From CAZFBA01 sp964517135 (GTDB taxonomy: Bacteria; Cyanobacteriota; Vampirovibrionia; JBFMGH01), in NCBI GenBank assembly GCA_964517135.1, contig CAZFBA010000015.1:1-64000 (forward strand): a stretch of 64,000 nucleotides of DNA, in the 5' to 3' direction. Each line of letters opens with the position of its first letter. Position 1 is the first letter of the stretch. Below, in pieces: positions 43,842 to 53,156 of this stretch. Below the pieces are notes generated by a model. The model was not told where the DNA came from, did no database searches, and saw only the letters and a program-made list of their open reading frames with translations. The position numbers were made by a program, and so were the translations under genes.

Positions 43842-44554
43842 ACCCTTCCTCCTTGTATATCTTGAGGGGGAGCTAATTGAGCACCCAACAAACTATTGTA
43901 ATCAGCATGCTCAGGAATCAAAATTGGCGGTGGTTCCGGCAAACTGACCTGCTTATACTTGTTTATAGCAGTTGTCTTTCTTGAATCTGCCGCATACTTC
44001 ATAACTTTATCTACATAATTCTGTGTTTCCTTATAAGGTGGAATACCCCCGTATTTTTCTACGGCCCCCGGACCTGCATTATAAGCTGCCAGGCCAAGTT
44101 TTACCGACCCAAACATGTCTATCATACTCTTCAAATAAGCTGTTCCACCTGCAATGTTCTCCTCTGGATCCATTATATCCTGCACCCCTAAAGAACTCGC
44201 CGTCGAAGGCATGAGCTGCATTAAACCTCTAGCTCCTGCTGGTGAAACTGCTTCAGGATTATAATTCGACTCTGCCCGTATAACAGCTCGAACAAGAGAA
44301 GGGTCAAGGTCATTTATCTTTGAATGCTTGCCTATATAGTTTTCTATGTTATTTTGTAAACTTGTATACTTGAAATTCCTGCCAACAGGGCCCAATAAAT
44401 ACTCCGAATTGCCAGCGTTTTCATAACTGTTTAAAGCCTTTGATAACAAATTATCAAACTTCCTTGTTGCTAAAGGAGCCTTTTCTTGAGGCTCAAAGCG
44501 TGTTTTTATCTCACTAATACGCCTTAAAGTTAGGTCTAGACTCGTAAGCTGCAT
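43838..44554 (-). CDS. Flagellar-operon SLT-type lytic transglycosylase
   Basis: A 238-residue protein with a goose-lysozyme-like SLT domain (about 80-200): catalytic Glu95 in RAESNYNP, then GLMQLMPSTA, NIAGGTAYL and LAAYNAGPGAV. All standard motifs are intact. No signal peptide is present, so it may leave through the flagellar export gate to cut peptidoglycan for the rod. It likely replaces the missing muramidase half of FlgJ. First gene of the operon; GTGAGGA precedes the ATG. Confidence 0.9.
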   Translation of the reverse strand: MQLTSLDLTLRRISEIKTRFEPQEKAPLATRKFDNLLSKALNSYENAGNSEYLLGPVGRNFKYTSLQNNIENYIGKHSKINDLDPSLVRAVIRAESNYNPEAVSPAGARGLMQLMPSTASSLGVQDIMDPEENIAGGTAYLKSMIDMFGSVKLGLAAYNAGPGAVEKYGGIPPYKETQNYVDKVMKYAADSRKTTAINKYKQVSLPEPPPILIPEHADYNSLLGAQLAPPQDIQGGRV

Positions 44555-44638
44555 TCCTCACCCCGACGATTGAGCTTAAATCACATGCATTCAAAAATAC
44601 TTTTGCATCTATATTTAAAGTACAATTTTTTCCGCCTG

Positions 44639-44662
44639 TTTACATCCATCAGATGATGTAAA
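44639..44662. promoter_or_regulatory. Inverted repeat upstream of the flagellar operon
   Basis: TTTACATC, 8 bp, GATGTAAA. It lies 85 bp before the first flagellar gene and is a candidate operator. No convincing sigma28 or sigma54 promoter was found in 44555-44821. Confidence 0.4.
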
Positions 44663-44781
44663 TACCCGCAAAAAACTATTGTATCCCATGGTTTAGACCA
44701 CCCCCAAAAGCCAGAATACCTGTGGATAGTACTTTTTTAGTTTTTAAAGCAGGGCAGTAATAAAGAGGTTAATCCTCAAAA

Positions 44782-44803
44782 AACAATACATATGTATTGT
44801 TTC
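44782..44803. promoter_or_regulatory. Extended 22-bp palindrome of the AATACATATGTRTTA family
   Basis: AAACAATACAT followed by its complement ATGTATTGTTT, a perfect 22-bp palindrome containing the recurring motif. It lies between the VanW-like gene stop (44822) and the flagellar operon start. Confidence 0.5.
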
Positions 44804-44821
44804 GAACCCTGTTTAATTTAT

Positions 44822-45484
44822 TTATTTATACTGGTAAATATCATCAGATAGCATCTCACGGCGAGAACCTGACGTTCTATAAACTCTCACATGAAGCTTT
44901 TCGGGTGATATTCTGTCTCGCTGAACATGGATTTCAGGCGCCTCACCGCTGGCTCGCCCCCTGATAAGCACGGTCAAACGGCTGTAAATACACTGTGCTT
45001 CTATCTTTTGCTTGCTTGCTGAATCATTCTGAATAACCAGATCATTTTTACCATACCATACAGTCGCATCCAGACCGGGAGGCACTGAACCCACAGGAAC
45101 AGAATGAGGAACCCTCTCTACAATCTTTAAATTGGCCTTTATAGCAGTACTATAAAGAACAGAAGATAGCATACAAACCCCACCACCCACTGACTCAACC
45201 TGACGAGATTCAAAAAGAGCTCCCGAAGGCACAAAACCAGCCTCAAGACTGCGAGGGCCAACCACTGAATTAAAAGCAAATTTTTCTCCCGGCAAAAGAT
45301 ATACACCATTAATCTTACGGGCAGCATGACATATATTCTTACGCTGCGCAACACTCAAACCATCAAGCGACGCAGTATAAGAACCCAGCACATCAGGCAC
45401 CGGCCGAGTCAGGTAAATAGCCAGTAACAATACTGACACAAGAGCCAGAAAAATGACAATATTTCTGTGTTTCTGAATCATCAA
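44822..45484 (-). CDS. VanW-like domain membrane protein
   Basis: A 220-residue protein with an N-terminal membrane helix (about 9-27) and a VanW-type domain. Visible strings are NICHAARKINGVYLLPGEKF, FNSVVGPRSLEAGF, the cysteine-containing GGGVCMLSSVLYSTAI and ERVPHSVPV. VanW-like proteins (YoaR and relatives) occur with envelope and peptidoglycan genes; their activity is not settled. The start is 1 bp after the macroglobulin stop, so it is the last gene of that operon. Confidence 0.85.
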   Translation of the reverse strand: MMIQKHRNIVIFLALVSVLLLAIYLTRPVPDVLGSYTASLDGLSVAQRKNICHAARKINGVYLLPGEKFAFNSVVGPRSLEAGFVPSGALFESRQVESVGGGVCMLSSVLYSTAIKANLKIVERVPHSVPVGSVPPGLDATVWYGKNDLVIQNDSASKQKIEAQCIYSRLTVLIRGRASGEAPEIHVQRDRISPEKLHVRVYRTSGSRREMLSDDIYQYK

Positions 45485-45485
45485 A

Positions 45486-48400
45486 TTATTCTTTTACAGT
45501 CAATCTCGAACTCACTGATGATCCACCCAGTCTTGAAGAATACATACCCTCAAGCACAGTAGGTCTTATCATATATTCACCTGGAAACTCAGGCCTTACC
45601 AGATATTTTACTTCGTAAGAACCTGATTTCAAACGGTTCATAAAGAACGCCATATGAGTATCCTTATCCTCCTGATGAGTCCACCAGGTACGCCACCAGA
45701 AATAATCATCATCTCTTTTCATATTGAGCTTATTATCCGGATCAGTCGATACAACCTCCATACTGGATGCCTTGGGATCCTCTAAAATCAGATATTCTCC
45801 AAACTTTGATGTGTCAATGGTTAATTTAACCAGCAACAGCTCTCCTGCATAGATAGAACCCCTCAACGGAACCTCACTGTAAGTAATATTACCATCTTTA
45901 TCTGTCTTTGACTTCAGCCTGAAAAGCTCTTTAGTAATCTTAACTCCATTATCATCTCTGGCAGGAATAATATCTTCAGGACTATAAATCTGATAATAGC
46001 TAAAATCACTGGTATAATACAGAGGCCCATTACCTGTTTTCTCTATAACAAGCTGATTAGTATCAGTTATAAACCTGTCAGGTATCTCAATAACTCGTTC
46101 AGGATCAAACATATTTTCTTTATTAAATTTAAGACGCTGAACATGGTTTCCATTAACTTTTATAATAAGCTCATAATCAGGATTTTCATGTTTCATTGAC
46201 TCTTTAATGTACTCTGAAAGAGCAAGAACTATAACTGACGTAGTCTTAGTATTCTCCCAGTAATTACCCTGCCTGTTATCAATCAGATAATTAACCATCT
46301 TATCAACAATAAAAGAATCAGGTTTTACCTTAATAATAGCCCTCAGAGCAATAGCTGTTACCTCAGCAGTATTATAGTTAAAACTAATACCCAGATGCTT
46401 CAACACAGCAAAGCTAATCGCCGGAGCATTAACATCAACACGGGTCAACAGTTCATCAACAAGTTTCACAGCATATTCTTGATAACCAAGCTCACCAAAA
46501 GCCATTGACAGATAAGACAAACCAGAACTCTGAATCTTGCTGCTTTCCTGATAAAGCTTCTTCAGAACTACCTCGTTTTTCTTACCGTACAAAGAAAGCA
46601 CATAACTGGCATAACAAAGATTCGTTACCTCTCTGGAATTAAGATTTATACGGTCAGCAGAACCTGCAAAGAAGTTATTCATCTCCTTTTGAACTTCATT
46701 TCGGGCCAGATAACCCTCCAACCAGCTAACAGCATTATCAACACGTTTTCGATCTATTTTATAACCACTATCAATAGCATACTTGAGGCCATGTAATACA
46801 TATGTAGTCATATACACATCTGCCTCTCCTTCAGTCCACCAGCCCCAGCCACCATTTGTATTCTGCATTTTGTAAAGGCGGTCAAGACCATCAGCTACAA
46901 CATCTTTGAGCTTCTTCTCTGACTTAGGTTTTAGCGGTACACCAAGAGTTTTTGATATATCACCAGCTATTAAACTGGGGAGCAACTTACTCATTGTCTG
47001 TTCAACACAGCCATATGGATAACCAATCAGGTAATCAAGACTGCCAAGTATCATACCTGCTGGCGAAGCTGTCAGCCTGACCTGCCAGTTAAGACTACCG
47101 GGGACAATTTTTTCTGTTATCTTGTTCTCTATTGGTATTACAGCTGTATCATCAGTATTTTTCGCTGATAGCACATTAGATTTCAATATACCATACGGTA
47201 AAACATTTATGTCATGCTCAACTGCATCACCCTCTATAGCAGAAGACAGCGCAAAGGCCTGCACTTTGGCTTCACCGGCTGTAACAGCTTCTACCATCCA
47301 GTCCTGTCTGGCTTTATCCATAGAAGCAACCTGCACAAAGGTATCGTTCTTCTTCAATGACTTAAAATTAGAGGGCAGGTTGAGCTTAAGCTGTAGATCC
47401 TGTTTATTCTCAGTATAGTTATGCACTATCGTAGACAGAACAGCCTTATCACCCACAGTATAAAAGCGTGGAAGTGCCAGACGCACGATAATATCCTTTG
47501 TTACCAGTATATTATTAATAGCCGAGGCTACCTTTGTTTCCTGAGTAACTGCCCTTACAGTAGTTCTCCAGGTTGTAAGATTATCTGGCAGCTTAAATTT
47601 AACTATAGCTATGCCATTTTCATCAGTAGTAACAGTAGCATTCCAGAATGCTGTATCTTTGAAGTCTTTTCTTATGCGTGGCTGTATTTTATCTCCACCG
47701 GCTGAGTAGTTCTGTGCAAAGGAATAAGACGTCTGAACCAGATTAGGATTCTTTTGATAGAAGAACTTCTTAATATCAGGCGTATAGTCTTCTCTGATAG
47801 CATAAATGCTTTCATCTACTACACCTACTGAAAGCTCAGCCTGCACAGGGTTACCTCTAGAATCAGTTGCTTTAATAGTATATTTTACCTCTTCCTGAGG
47901 CATGTATCGTTCTTTATCGGGTTTAATATCAAGCGTTAAGAAGTTTGTATCAGGTGATATCTTTATCATTTTAGTATCCTGATAGAACTGTTTCTCAGGC
48001 CCAACCAGTGAGACAGAAATATAAGCATTCGGCATATAATTCGCTTTGACAGGAAGTCGTATCATCATTGCCGGATCTGTTATATCTATCAGCTTATGTT
48101 CATACAGCGTATTGCCTTCAATTGTAAGTAATGCTTGAAGGCCTTTCACAGGTTTAACCGGAGAAACTATCATGACTTTAGCTATATCTCCGGGTTGATA
48201 GACCTTTTTATCAAGTGTGACCTGAATTTTAGGCTTTACCTCTGCTTTTGAAGCACGGTAGGCATAGTTAGAAACCCAGACATAAGAGGCTGATGTAATC
48301 TGATTGCCCTGACTATCTTTGCTATAAGCAATGATACGGTAGGTTCGAGTTGGAGCATTAGCTGGTATTTCAAGTATAGAAGTAGCTTCTCCCTTCTTAT

Positions 48401-50411
48401 CAGTAGTAACATGACTATTGGAAATAACTTTAGGATTAGTATATTCCCATTCATCCTTGTTCCAATCCCATTTCTGAAGCTGTAGATCGACTCTTCTTGA
48501 CACCGGGTTCTTATCATAGTCTATTGTCCTGACGTTGACTCTTATATCCTGATCTTGGGTATAAACATAATAGTCTGTATCAAGAAACATGGCATATTCA
48601 CCTGCCACAACATTAAATCCGCCTTTACCTGTAGATGTTTTTCTGCTTATATCGGTAACTTCTGCCTCTACCCAGTATTTTTGGGCCATGGCATCATAGT
48701 AGCTATAGAAAGAATCTTCACTAATACTAACAGGCTTTGTATCAAATGTAACCTTTGCTTCTCCGTTTTCATCAGTTGTAGCATAACCCTGTGCAATAAT
48801 TTCTCCTGAAGAATCTCCATAACGATAGCCAGTATAGTAATACATATCATCATCATCCCAGTCGTCGTAGTAAGAATAGTATTCAGGCCTGGGTATAAGT
48901 TTCCATTTAAGGCTATAGTCAGGTTTAGCATAAACAGTATATTTAACTTTTGCACCTGTTACAGGGTATCCAAAGAAATAGTTTGCCATAATAGTTGCTG
49001 TAGCTCTTGAGCCACCTATAACAAGGTCTGAAGCCGTTTTAACATCTACTTTATACTCTGGTTTACGGTATTCGCTAATTTCAAAGTAACTGTAATATTC
49101 CTGATCGTGCAATTCAGTCTTAATGCGGTATGCACCAAGCATTGCATTTTTAGGCAGGGTTAAAAGACCGTTATAGGTACCAAATTTATTTGTTTTGAGG
49201 TTATAAACTTTCAGCGGATCATCATCCGGATTGAAGATTGTAACCTTGAGTGATTCATCCTGAAGGTTTTTAATACCCTCTTTTTCCACTGTTCTCACTA
49301 TACCTTTAAAATAGACAGTTTGGTCTGGCCGGTAAATTGGCCTGTCTGTATATACATACACCCGGTATTTATCTGATGTGTAATACCAGGCATAAGAACC
49401 ATTAACAGCAAGCGATTCACCTTTTTCTGCAAGCACAAAAAGCGAAGAATATCTATTTGAATAATCTTTATCAAATAAATATTCTGCAATGCCGTCTTTA
49501 TTGGTCTGTACTGTAGCCATCAGAGCATATTTATTACTTCTATCATAGATTTTCAGCTTAACCCCGGCTTCAGGTTCAAGAGTTTCGAGGTTAACAGTTC
49601 TAAACAACATTTTTTCCGGGTCCTGTTTAGCAATAAGACCTATTTTAGTTACTCCAAACCAGTATGCATCTGAGGTTTCTCTACCATCAACTGTTGATTT
49701 AGCCTCTGCTACAAGAAGATAACTGCCTTCAGAAAGACGGCTATCGAAGCTAACATTATTACGGGCGTAATCATCACTGCCATAGATTACCTTCTGTTCC
49801 CAGGTTTTTACAGGTTCATTGTCTTTTGTTATCTCTGATACAAAGTCATAAGAACCATAATAATAGTTTCCAATAAGGAAGTTAAAATAGTTATCAGTAT
49901 TAATCTCTTTCTTTTTCAGCATTTTTACAGGGTCAAAGCGATACAGTTTAAACTGAACATCTTTAATAGCTGAAGATGTAAACCACAAATACGGGTGTTC
50001 CTGTGTTGTATAAACCTTTGTATTAGATGCAAGGTCTAAACTGGGTGACAGAAAATACAGTTTGAACTGCTCAATCTTTTTTATTTTGTTTTCTGAAACT
50101 TTTATATTCCATTGTGATTGTGAATTATAGCCGTCTGCCCTGACTCTCAGGCTATAGTTACCAACTGGAAGGCCATCAATCCTGAATTTGCCATCTTTAT
50201 CAACGTATGAAGCTCTAACCACATTACCATAGGCTATAACACGTGCGTTTGCTTCTTTAACATTATCAGTATTAAAGACAGCATCATAACCTTCTTTGGC
50301 ACTCGCTTCAAGTATAACAGACCCTACTATACTACCACGGGGCTTTTCTACAAGCAAGCCTACTGCTGCCAGTGCTATCAAAACCGTTAGTGTAACAACC
50401 CATTTAAGCAT
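45486..50411 (-). CDS. Bacterial alpha-2-macroglobulin with thioester
   Basis: A 1641-residue periplasmic protein anchored by one N-terminal helix (4-22) without a lipobox. It contains macroglobulin beta-domains (YVYTDRPIYRPDQTVYFKG, then LPDNLTTWRTTVRA of the A2M domain), the thioester motif YGCVEQT with Cys1135 and Gln1138, and an alpha-toroid (NTNGGWGWWTEGEADVYMT). Such proteins trap proteases covalently and are thought to guard the periplasm. CVEQ replaces the commoner CxEQ variant GEQ but keeps the reactive pair. It lies in an operon after the AMMECR1-domain gene (16-bp gap). Confidence 0.93.
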   Translation of the reverse strand: MLKWVVTLTVLIALAAVGLLVEKPRGSIVGSVILEASAKEGYDAVFNTDNVKEANARVIAYGNVVRASYVDKDGKFRIDGLPVGNYSLRVRADGYNSQSQWNIKVSENKIKKIEQFKLYFLSPSLDLASNTKVYTTQEHPYLWFTSSAIKDVQFKLYRFDPVKMLKKKEINTDNYFNFLIGNYYYGSYDFVSEITKDNEPVKTWEQKVIYGSDDYARNNVSFDSRLSEGSYLLVAEAKSTVDGRETSDAYWFGVTKIGLIAKQDPEKMLFRTVNLETLEPEAGVKLKIYDRSNKYALMATVQTNKDGIAEYLFDKDYSNRYSSLFVLAEKGESLAVNGSYAWYYTSDKYRVYVYTDRPIYRPDQTVYFKGIVRTVEKEGIKNLQDESLKVTIFNPDDDPLKVYNLKTNKFGTYNGLLTLPKNAMLGAYRIKTELHDQEYYSYFEISEYRKPEYKVDVKTASDLVIGGSRATATIMANYFFGYPVTGAKVKYTVYAKPDYSLKWKLIPRPEYYSYYDDWDDDDMYYYTGYRYGDSSGEIIAQGYATTDENGEAKVTFDTKPVSISEDSFYSYYDAMAQKYWVEAEVTDISRKTSTGKGGFNVVAGEYAMFLDTDYYVYTQDQDIRVNVRTIDYDKNPVSRRVDLQLQKWDWNKDEWEYTNPKVISNSHVTTDKKGEATSILEIPANAPTRTYRIIAYSKDSQGNQITSASYVWVSNYAYRASKAEVKPKIQVTLDKKVYQPGDIAKVMIVSPVKPVKGLQALLTIEGNTLYEHKLIDITDPAMMIRLPVKANYMPNAYISVSLVGPEKQFYQDTKMIKISPDTNFLTLDIKPDKERYMPQEEVKYTIKATDSRGNPVQAELSVGVVDESIYAIREDYTPDIKKFFYQKNPNLVQTSYSFAQNYSAGGDKIQPRIRKDFKDTAFWNATVTTDENGIAIVKFKLPDNLTTWRTTVRAVTQETKVASAINNILVTKDIIVRLALPRFYTVGDKAVLSTIVHNYTENKQDLQLKLNLPSNFKSLKKNDTFVQVASMDKARQDWMVEAVTAGEAKVQAFALSSAIEGDAVEHDINVLPYGILKSNVLSAKNTDDTAVIPIENKITEKIVPGSLNWQVRLTASPAGMILGSLDYLIGYPYGCVEQTMSKLLPSLIAGDISKTLGVPLKPKSEKKLKDVVADGLDRLYKMQNTNGGWGWWTEGEADVYMTTYVLHGLKYAIDSGYKIDRKRVDNAVSWLEGYLARNEVQKEMNNFFAGSADRINLNSREVTNLCYASYVLSLYGKKNEVVLKKLYQESSKIQSSGLSYLSMAFGELGYQEYAVKLVDELLTRVDVNAPAISFAVLKHLGISFNYNTAEVTAIALRAIIKVKPDSFIVDKMVNYLIDNRQGNYWENTKTTSVIVLALSEYIKESMKHENPDYELIIKVNGNHVQRLKFNKENMFDPERVIEIPDRFITDTNQLVIEKTGNGPLYYTSDFSYYQIYSPEDIIPARDDNGVKITKELFRLKSKTDKDGNITYSEVPLRGSIYAGELLLVKLTIDTSKFGEYLILEDPKASSMEVVSTDPDNKLNMKRDDDYFWWRTWWTHQEDKDTHMAFFMNRLKSGSYEVKYLVRPEFPGEYMIRPTVLEGMYSSRLGGSSVSSRLTVKE

Positions 50412-50427
50412 TTTATAATCCTCTTAA

Positions 50428-51018
50428 TTATTCTTTATAAACACCTGTAACCAGCCTGAAAAGATTAAAAGGTTCTCCAGGCTGTATTCCTGCTTTTAGT
50501 TTACATTGAACCATTTGATAGTGGGCATCTATAGCCTCTCCTGGCATCAATATACCTGATTTGCCACCCGAAGTTACCATCATACCATTAACAAGCGGAT
50601 TCACTTCCTTGGTAGAAGAAACAGGCTCAATACGCCTTACAATAGTAACCTGTAGCTTTAGATCTTTTATTTCTGAGAGTTTAACAGGCTCATAGCGATA
50701 ATCTCTTTTTACAGAGCCTATTGCTGCGTTAATAATAGCCTCTTTCAGCCCCACCCCGGGGTATAACTCTCCCCAGCATCCTCTTGATTTCTTTTCAGAA
50801 TCAAGAAGTGTCACAAATACCCCCAGAACCTTTTCTGACGGAGCCTGCTTCAGTGGAAAACTTTTATAATCCACCGCTTCGCCCTTCAGGTGGCTTTCTA
50901 CCGCTATCCGTGCCAGCTGCACATAAGTCAAACCAGCACAATACACCGGACTGTTTACACCGGCCAGCGCAAATACTATACTTATAAAAATAATCAGTTT
51001 AAAAAACGTCCTGAGCAT
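50428..51018 (-). CDS. Secreted AMMECR1-domain protein
   Basis: A 196-residue protein with a signal peptide (cleavage near VYCA|GL, residue 28) and an AMMECR1 fold. GVFVTLLDSEKKSRGCWGEL contains the signature R79-G-C-W-G; NAAIGSVKRDYRYEPVKLSE and LQVTIVRRIEPV follow. The conserved RGCxG Cys81 is kept. Most AMMECR1 proteins are cytosolic and of unknown biochemistry, so an exported version coupled to an alpha-2-macroglobulin is unusual. The ATG at 51018 follows GGAG. It leads the three-gene operon and diverges from the next gene by only 16 bp. Confidence 0.8.
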   Translation of the reverse strand: MLRTFFKLIIFISIVFALAGVNSPVYCAGLTYVQLARIAVESHLKGEAVDYKSFPLKQAPSEKVLGVFVTLLDSEKKSRGCWGELYPGVGLKEAIINAAIGSVKRDYRYEPVKLSEIKDLKLQVTIVRRIEPVSSTKEVNPLVNGMMVTSGGKSGILMPGEAIDAHYQMVQCKLKAGIQPGEPFNLFRLVTGVYKE

Positions 51019-51034
51019 AACTCCTGCAATTGAG

Positions 51035-52015
51035 ATGTACCATACCATTTTATCTAATAATAAAAATCTTTATACGAAATTTTCACGAAGAAAATTTTTG
51101 ATAATGCTTGCAGCCCTGCCATTTCTGGCAGGATTTGATTTTAAAAATGAAACGTTTGATGATGAACTCAAAACCGCCGTTTCTAACCGGGGAATCGCAC
51201 TAATAGCAGACATTCAAACAGGGCTGCTCACTGGATGCTCCGCAATGCAAAGAGCGATAAAAGGCTACCCGATCGGGTCACTAGCTAAAATCATCACAGC
51301 TACAGCACTGCTGGAAGAAAAAATCATCCATAAAGACCACAAATACTACTGCAAAGGATTCGACATTAGAGGCAACAGAAAAATAAACTGCTGGAACCCG
51401 AACGGCCATGGCATAATGACCCTTGAAACAGCTATCAAAGAATCCTGTAACCTCTATTTTCTCAATCAGGCAAGAAAAATAGCCCCCTGTGACCTGCTAA
51501 AATATTACTACACCTTTAAACTCGATCGACCAGAACTAAAGAGTGAAAGTACTATACCCCCGGCTAACTTTCTGCCCCCAAACGGATTAACCGAACAGCT
51601 GGCCCTGGGAACCGATAGAAACCTGCTGCTAACCCCCGCTAACATACTGAACCTCAGCTGCACCATAGCCCGCAATGGCATCTACATACCGCTATGGCGC
51701 ACAACTCCACCAGCAACAGAAGAAATCATAACAGTCAGCTCACATACAATGAAAGCAATACAAAGCGGAATGAAAGGCGCTGCCAGTACAGGCACTGCTA
51801 AACTTCTAAACGAAAAAGGTTTCAGGGCCGCCGCCAAAACAGGCACAGCCCCCATTAAAGCTGAAAAAACCTGCGGCTGGTGCACAGGATACCTGCCATA
51901 TGACAACCCACGCCTCGCTTTCTGCGTATTCGTTAATGAAGGTACAGGCTTCTCTGACGCAGTACCACTTGCAGTAAAGGTACTTAATATATGCAAACAA
52001 AAAAATCTCTTTTAA
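51035..52015 (+). CDS. Tat-exported penicillin-binding transpeptidase-domain protein
   Basis: A 326-residue serine acyl-enzyme of the penicillin-binding/beta-lactamase fold. S82-L-A-K85 is the SxxK motif, SCN in KESCNLYF the SxN motif and KTGT in AAKTGTAP the KTG motif. All three are intact. Residues 17-33 (SRRKFLIMLAALPFLAG) form a twin-arginine signal. There is no glycosyltransferase or PASTA domain, so it is a stand-alone D,D-transpeptidase or carboxypeptidase. Ribosome site weak. It overlaps the SpoIID gene by 25 bp. Confidence 0.88.
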   Translation: MYHTILSNNKNLYTKFSRRKFLIMLAALPFLAGFDFKNETFDDELKTAVSNRGIALIADIQTGLLTGCSAMQRAIKGYPIGSLAKIITATALLEEKIIHKDHKYYCKGFDIRGNRKINCWNPNGHGIMTLETAIKESCNLYFLNQARKIAPCDLLKYYYTFKLDRPELKSESTIPPANFLPPNGLTEQLALGTDRNLLLTPANILNLSCTIARNGIYIPLWRTTPPATEEIITVSSHTMKAIQSGMKGAASTGTAKLLNEKGFRAAAKTGTAPIKAEKTCGWCTGYLPYDNPRLAFCVFVNEGTGFSDAVPLAVKVLNICKQKNLF

Positions 52016-53145
52016 CATGTATATCATGTGTTGTATACAGCTTCTGGCTGTTGATAGCTATCAGCAATCCGGCAGGCTCAACAGAACCACAAAATACCGT
52101 CAGGGTAGAGCTTTTTAGCACCCGGAGAATACAACACATATGTGTTAGTTCTCAAGCCAAAATAAACGAACTCAACACATACATCAAAAACGGGAGCTGT
52201 ATTAAACCTGACCATAAACATTTAAAACTCTCTGATAACACTACATCACTTACAAACAGTCTGCCGGCAGATATCACACTGGCCCATGAAACTCAGGGTA
52301 AACTGTGTATTACAGTAAATAACTCTCAAAGATGCTATACAGGTACAATAGAAATTAAAAATAACAATAAAAGTCTTACAATTTTTAATAATACTCCTAT
52401 TGAAGATTATATTCTATCAGTTACAGGAAGCGAACTACCCCCTGGCTGGCCAGAAGAAGCAGTAAAAGCACAGGCAATCGCAATACATACATACTTAAAA
52501 TACCTGCAAAACAAACGTCTTAATATTAAAGATAGCACTCAAAATCAGTCATACAGAGGGATAGATGGTATAAACCCGGCTTATACAAAGGCTGTTAAAA
52601 CAGTGCAAAACATCATTATAATAGATTCTCAGGGGCAACCAATTGAAGCATTATACCACTCAACCTGCGGAGGCAAAACACTCAACAACGAAGATGTTTT
52701 CAGGGGTGAACCTGTCAGCTATCTCAGAGAGGTTATCTGCCCATACGATAAAGATTCAAATTTCTATATGGCAAAATACTTTTCTATCAAAAAAGACCGC
52801 CTTATTGAGATTGCAGGCCACCCTGATATAGAGTTCGTAAGAAAAAAAAACCACGACATTCAGGCTATAAGAGCAGGTAACAGGTTATTTTCAGCATATC
52901 AGTTCTGGCTCAAGCTCGGGAAAAATCTCGGCTGGGGTGCAGTGCCGGGTGTCAAGTATAAAATCAACTGCCACAAGAATAATTGCGAAATTATATCAAG
53001 AGGGGCAGGGCATGCAACAGGACTCTGTCAGTGGGGAGCAAGAGGAATGGCAGAAAAGGGCTTCCATTATGAAGACATTTTGAAGTATTATTATAGTAAT
53101 ATCAGGTTACATAATAATAACAATGAATATTACTCAACAAAATAA
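51991..53145 (+). CDS. SpoIID/LytB-domain protein
   Basis: A 384-residue secreted protein with an N-terminal hydrophobic signal (about 7-28) and a SpoIID domain. The SELPPGWPEEAVKAQAIAIH segment holds the catalytic Glu. HSTCGG and the C-terminal RGAGHATGLCQWGARGMAEK then follow. SpoIID-family enzymes are lytic transglycosylases acting on stem-peptide-free glycan. Nothing else suggests sporulation, so an envelope-remodelling role with the preceding transpeptidase is more likely. A perfect AACACATATGTGTT palindrome lies inside the gene (52133-52146). Confidence 0.9.
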   Translation: MQTKKSLLTCISCVVYSFWLLIAISNPAGSTEPQNTVRVELFSTRRIQHICVSSQAKINELNTYIKNGSCIKPDHKHLKLSDNTTSLTNSLPADITLAHETQGKLCITVNNSQRCYTGTIEIKNNNKSLTIFNNTPIEDYILSVTGSELPPGWPEEAVKAQAIAIHTYLKYLQNKRLNIKDSTQNQSYRGIDGINPAYTKAVKTVQNIIIIDSQGQPIEALYHSTCGGKTLNNEDVFRGEPVSYLREVICPYDKDSNFYMAKYFSIKKDRLIEIAGHPDIEFVRKKNHDIQAIRAGNRLFSAYQFWLKLGKNLGWGAVPGVKYKINCHKNNCEIISRGAGHATGLCQWGARGMAEKGFHYEDILKYYYSNIRLHNNNNEYYSTK

Positions 53146-53156
53146 GGAATTAACCA

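Noticed and set aside
47122..49489. Several ORFs of 60-98 codons opposite or inside the macroglobulin gene
   Set aside because: They are other-frame shadows of a clear 1641-residue family member and have no ribosome sites.
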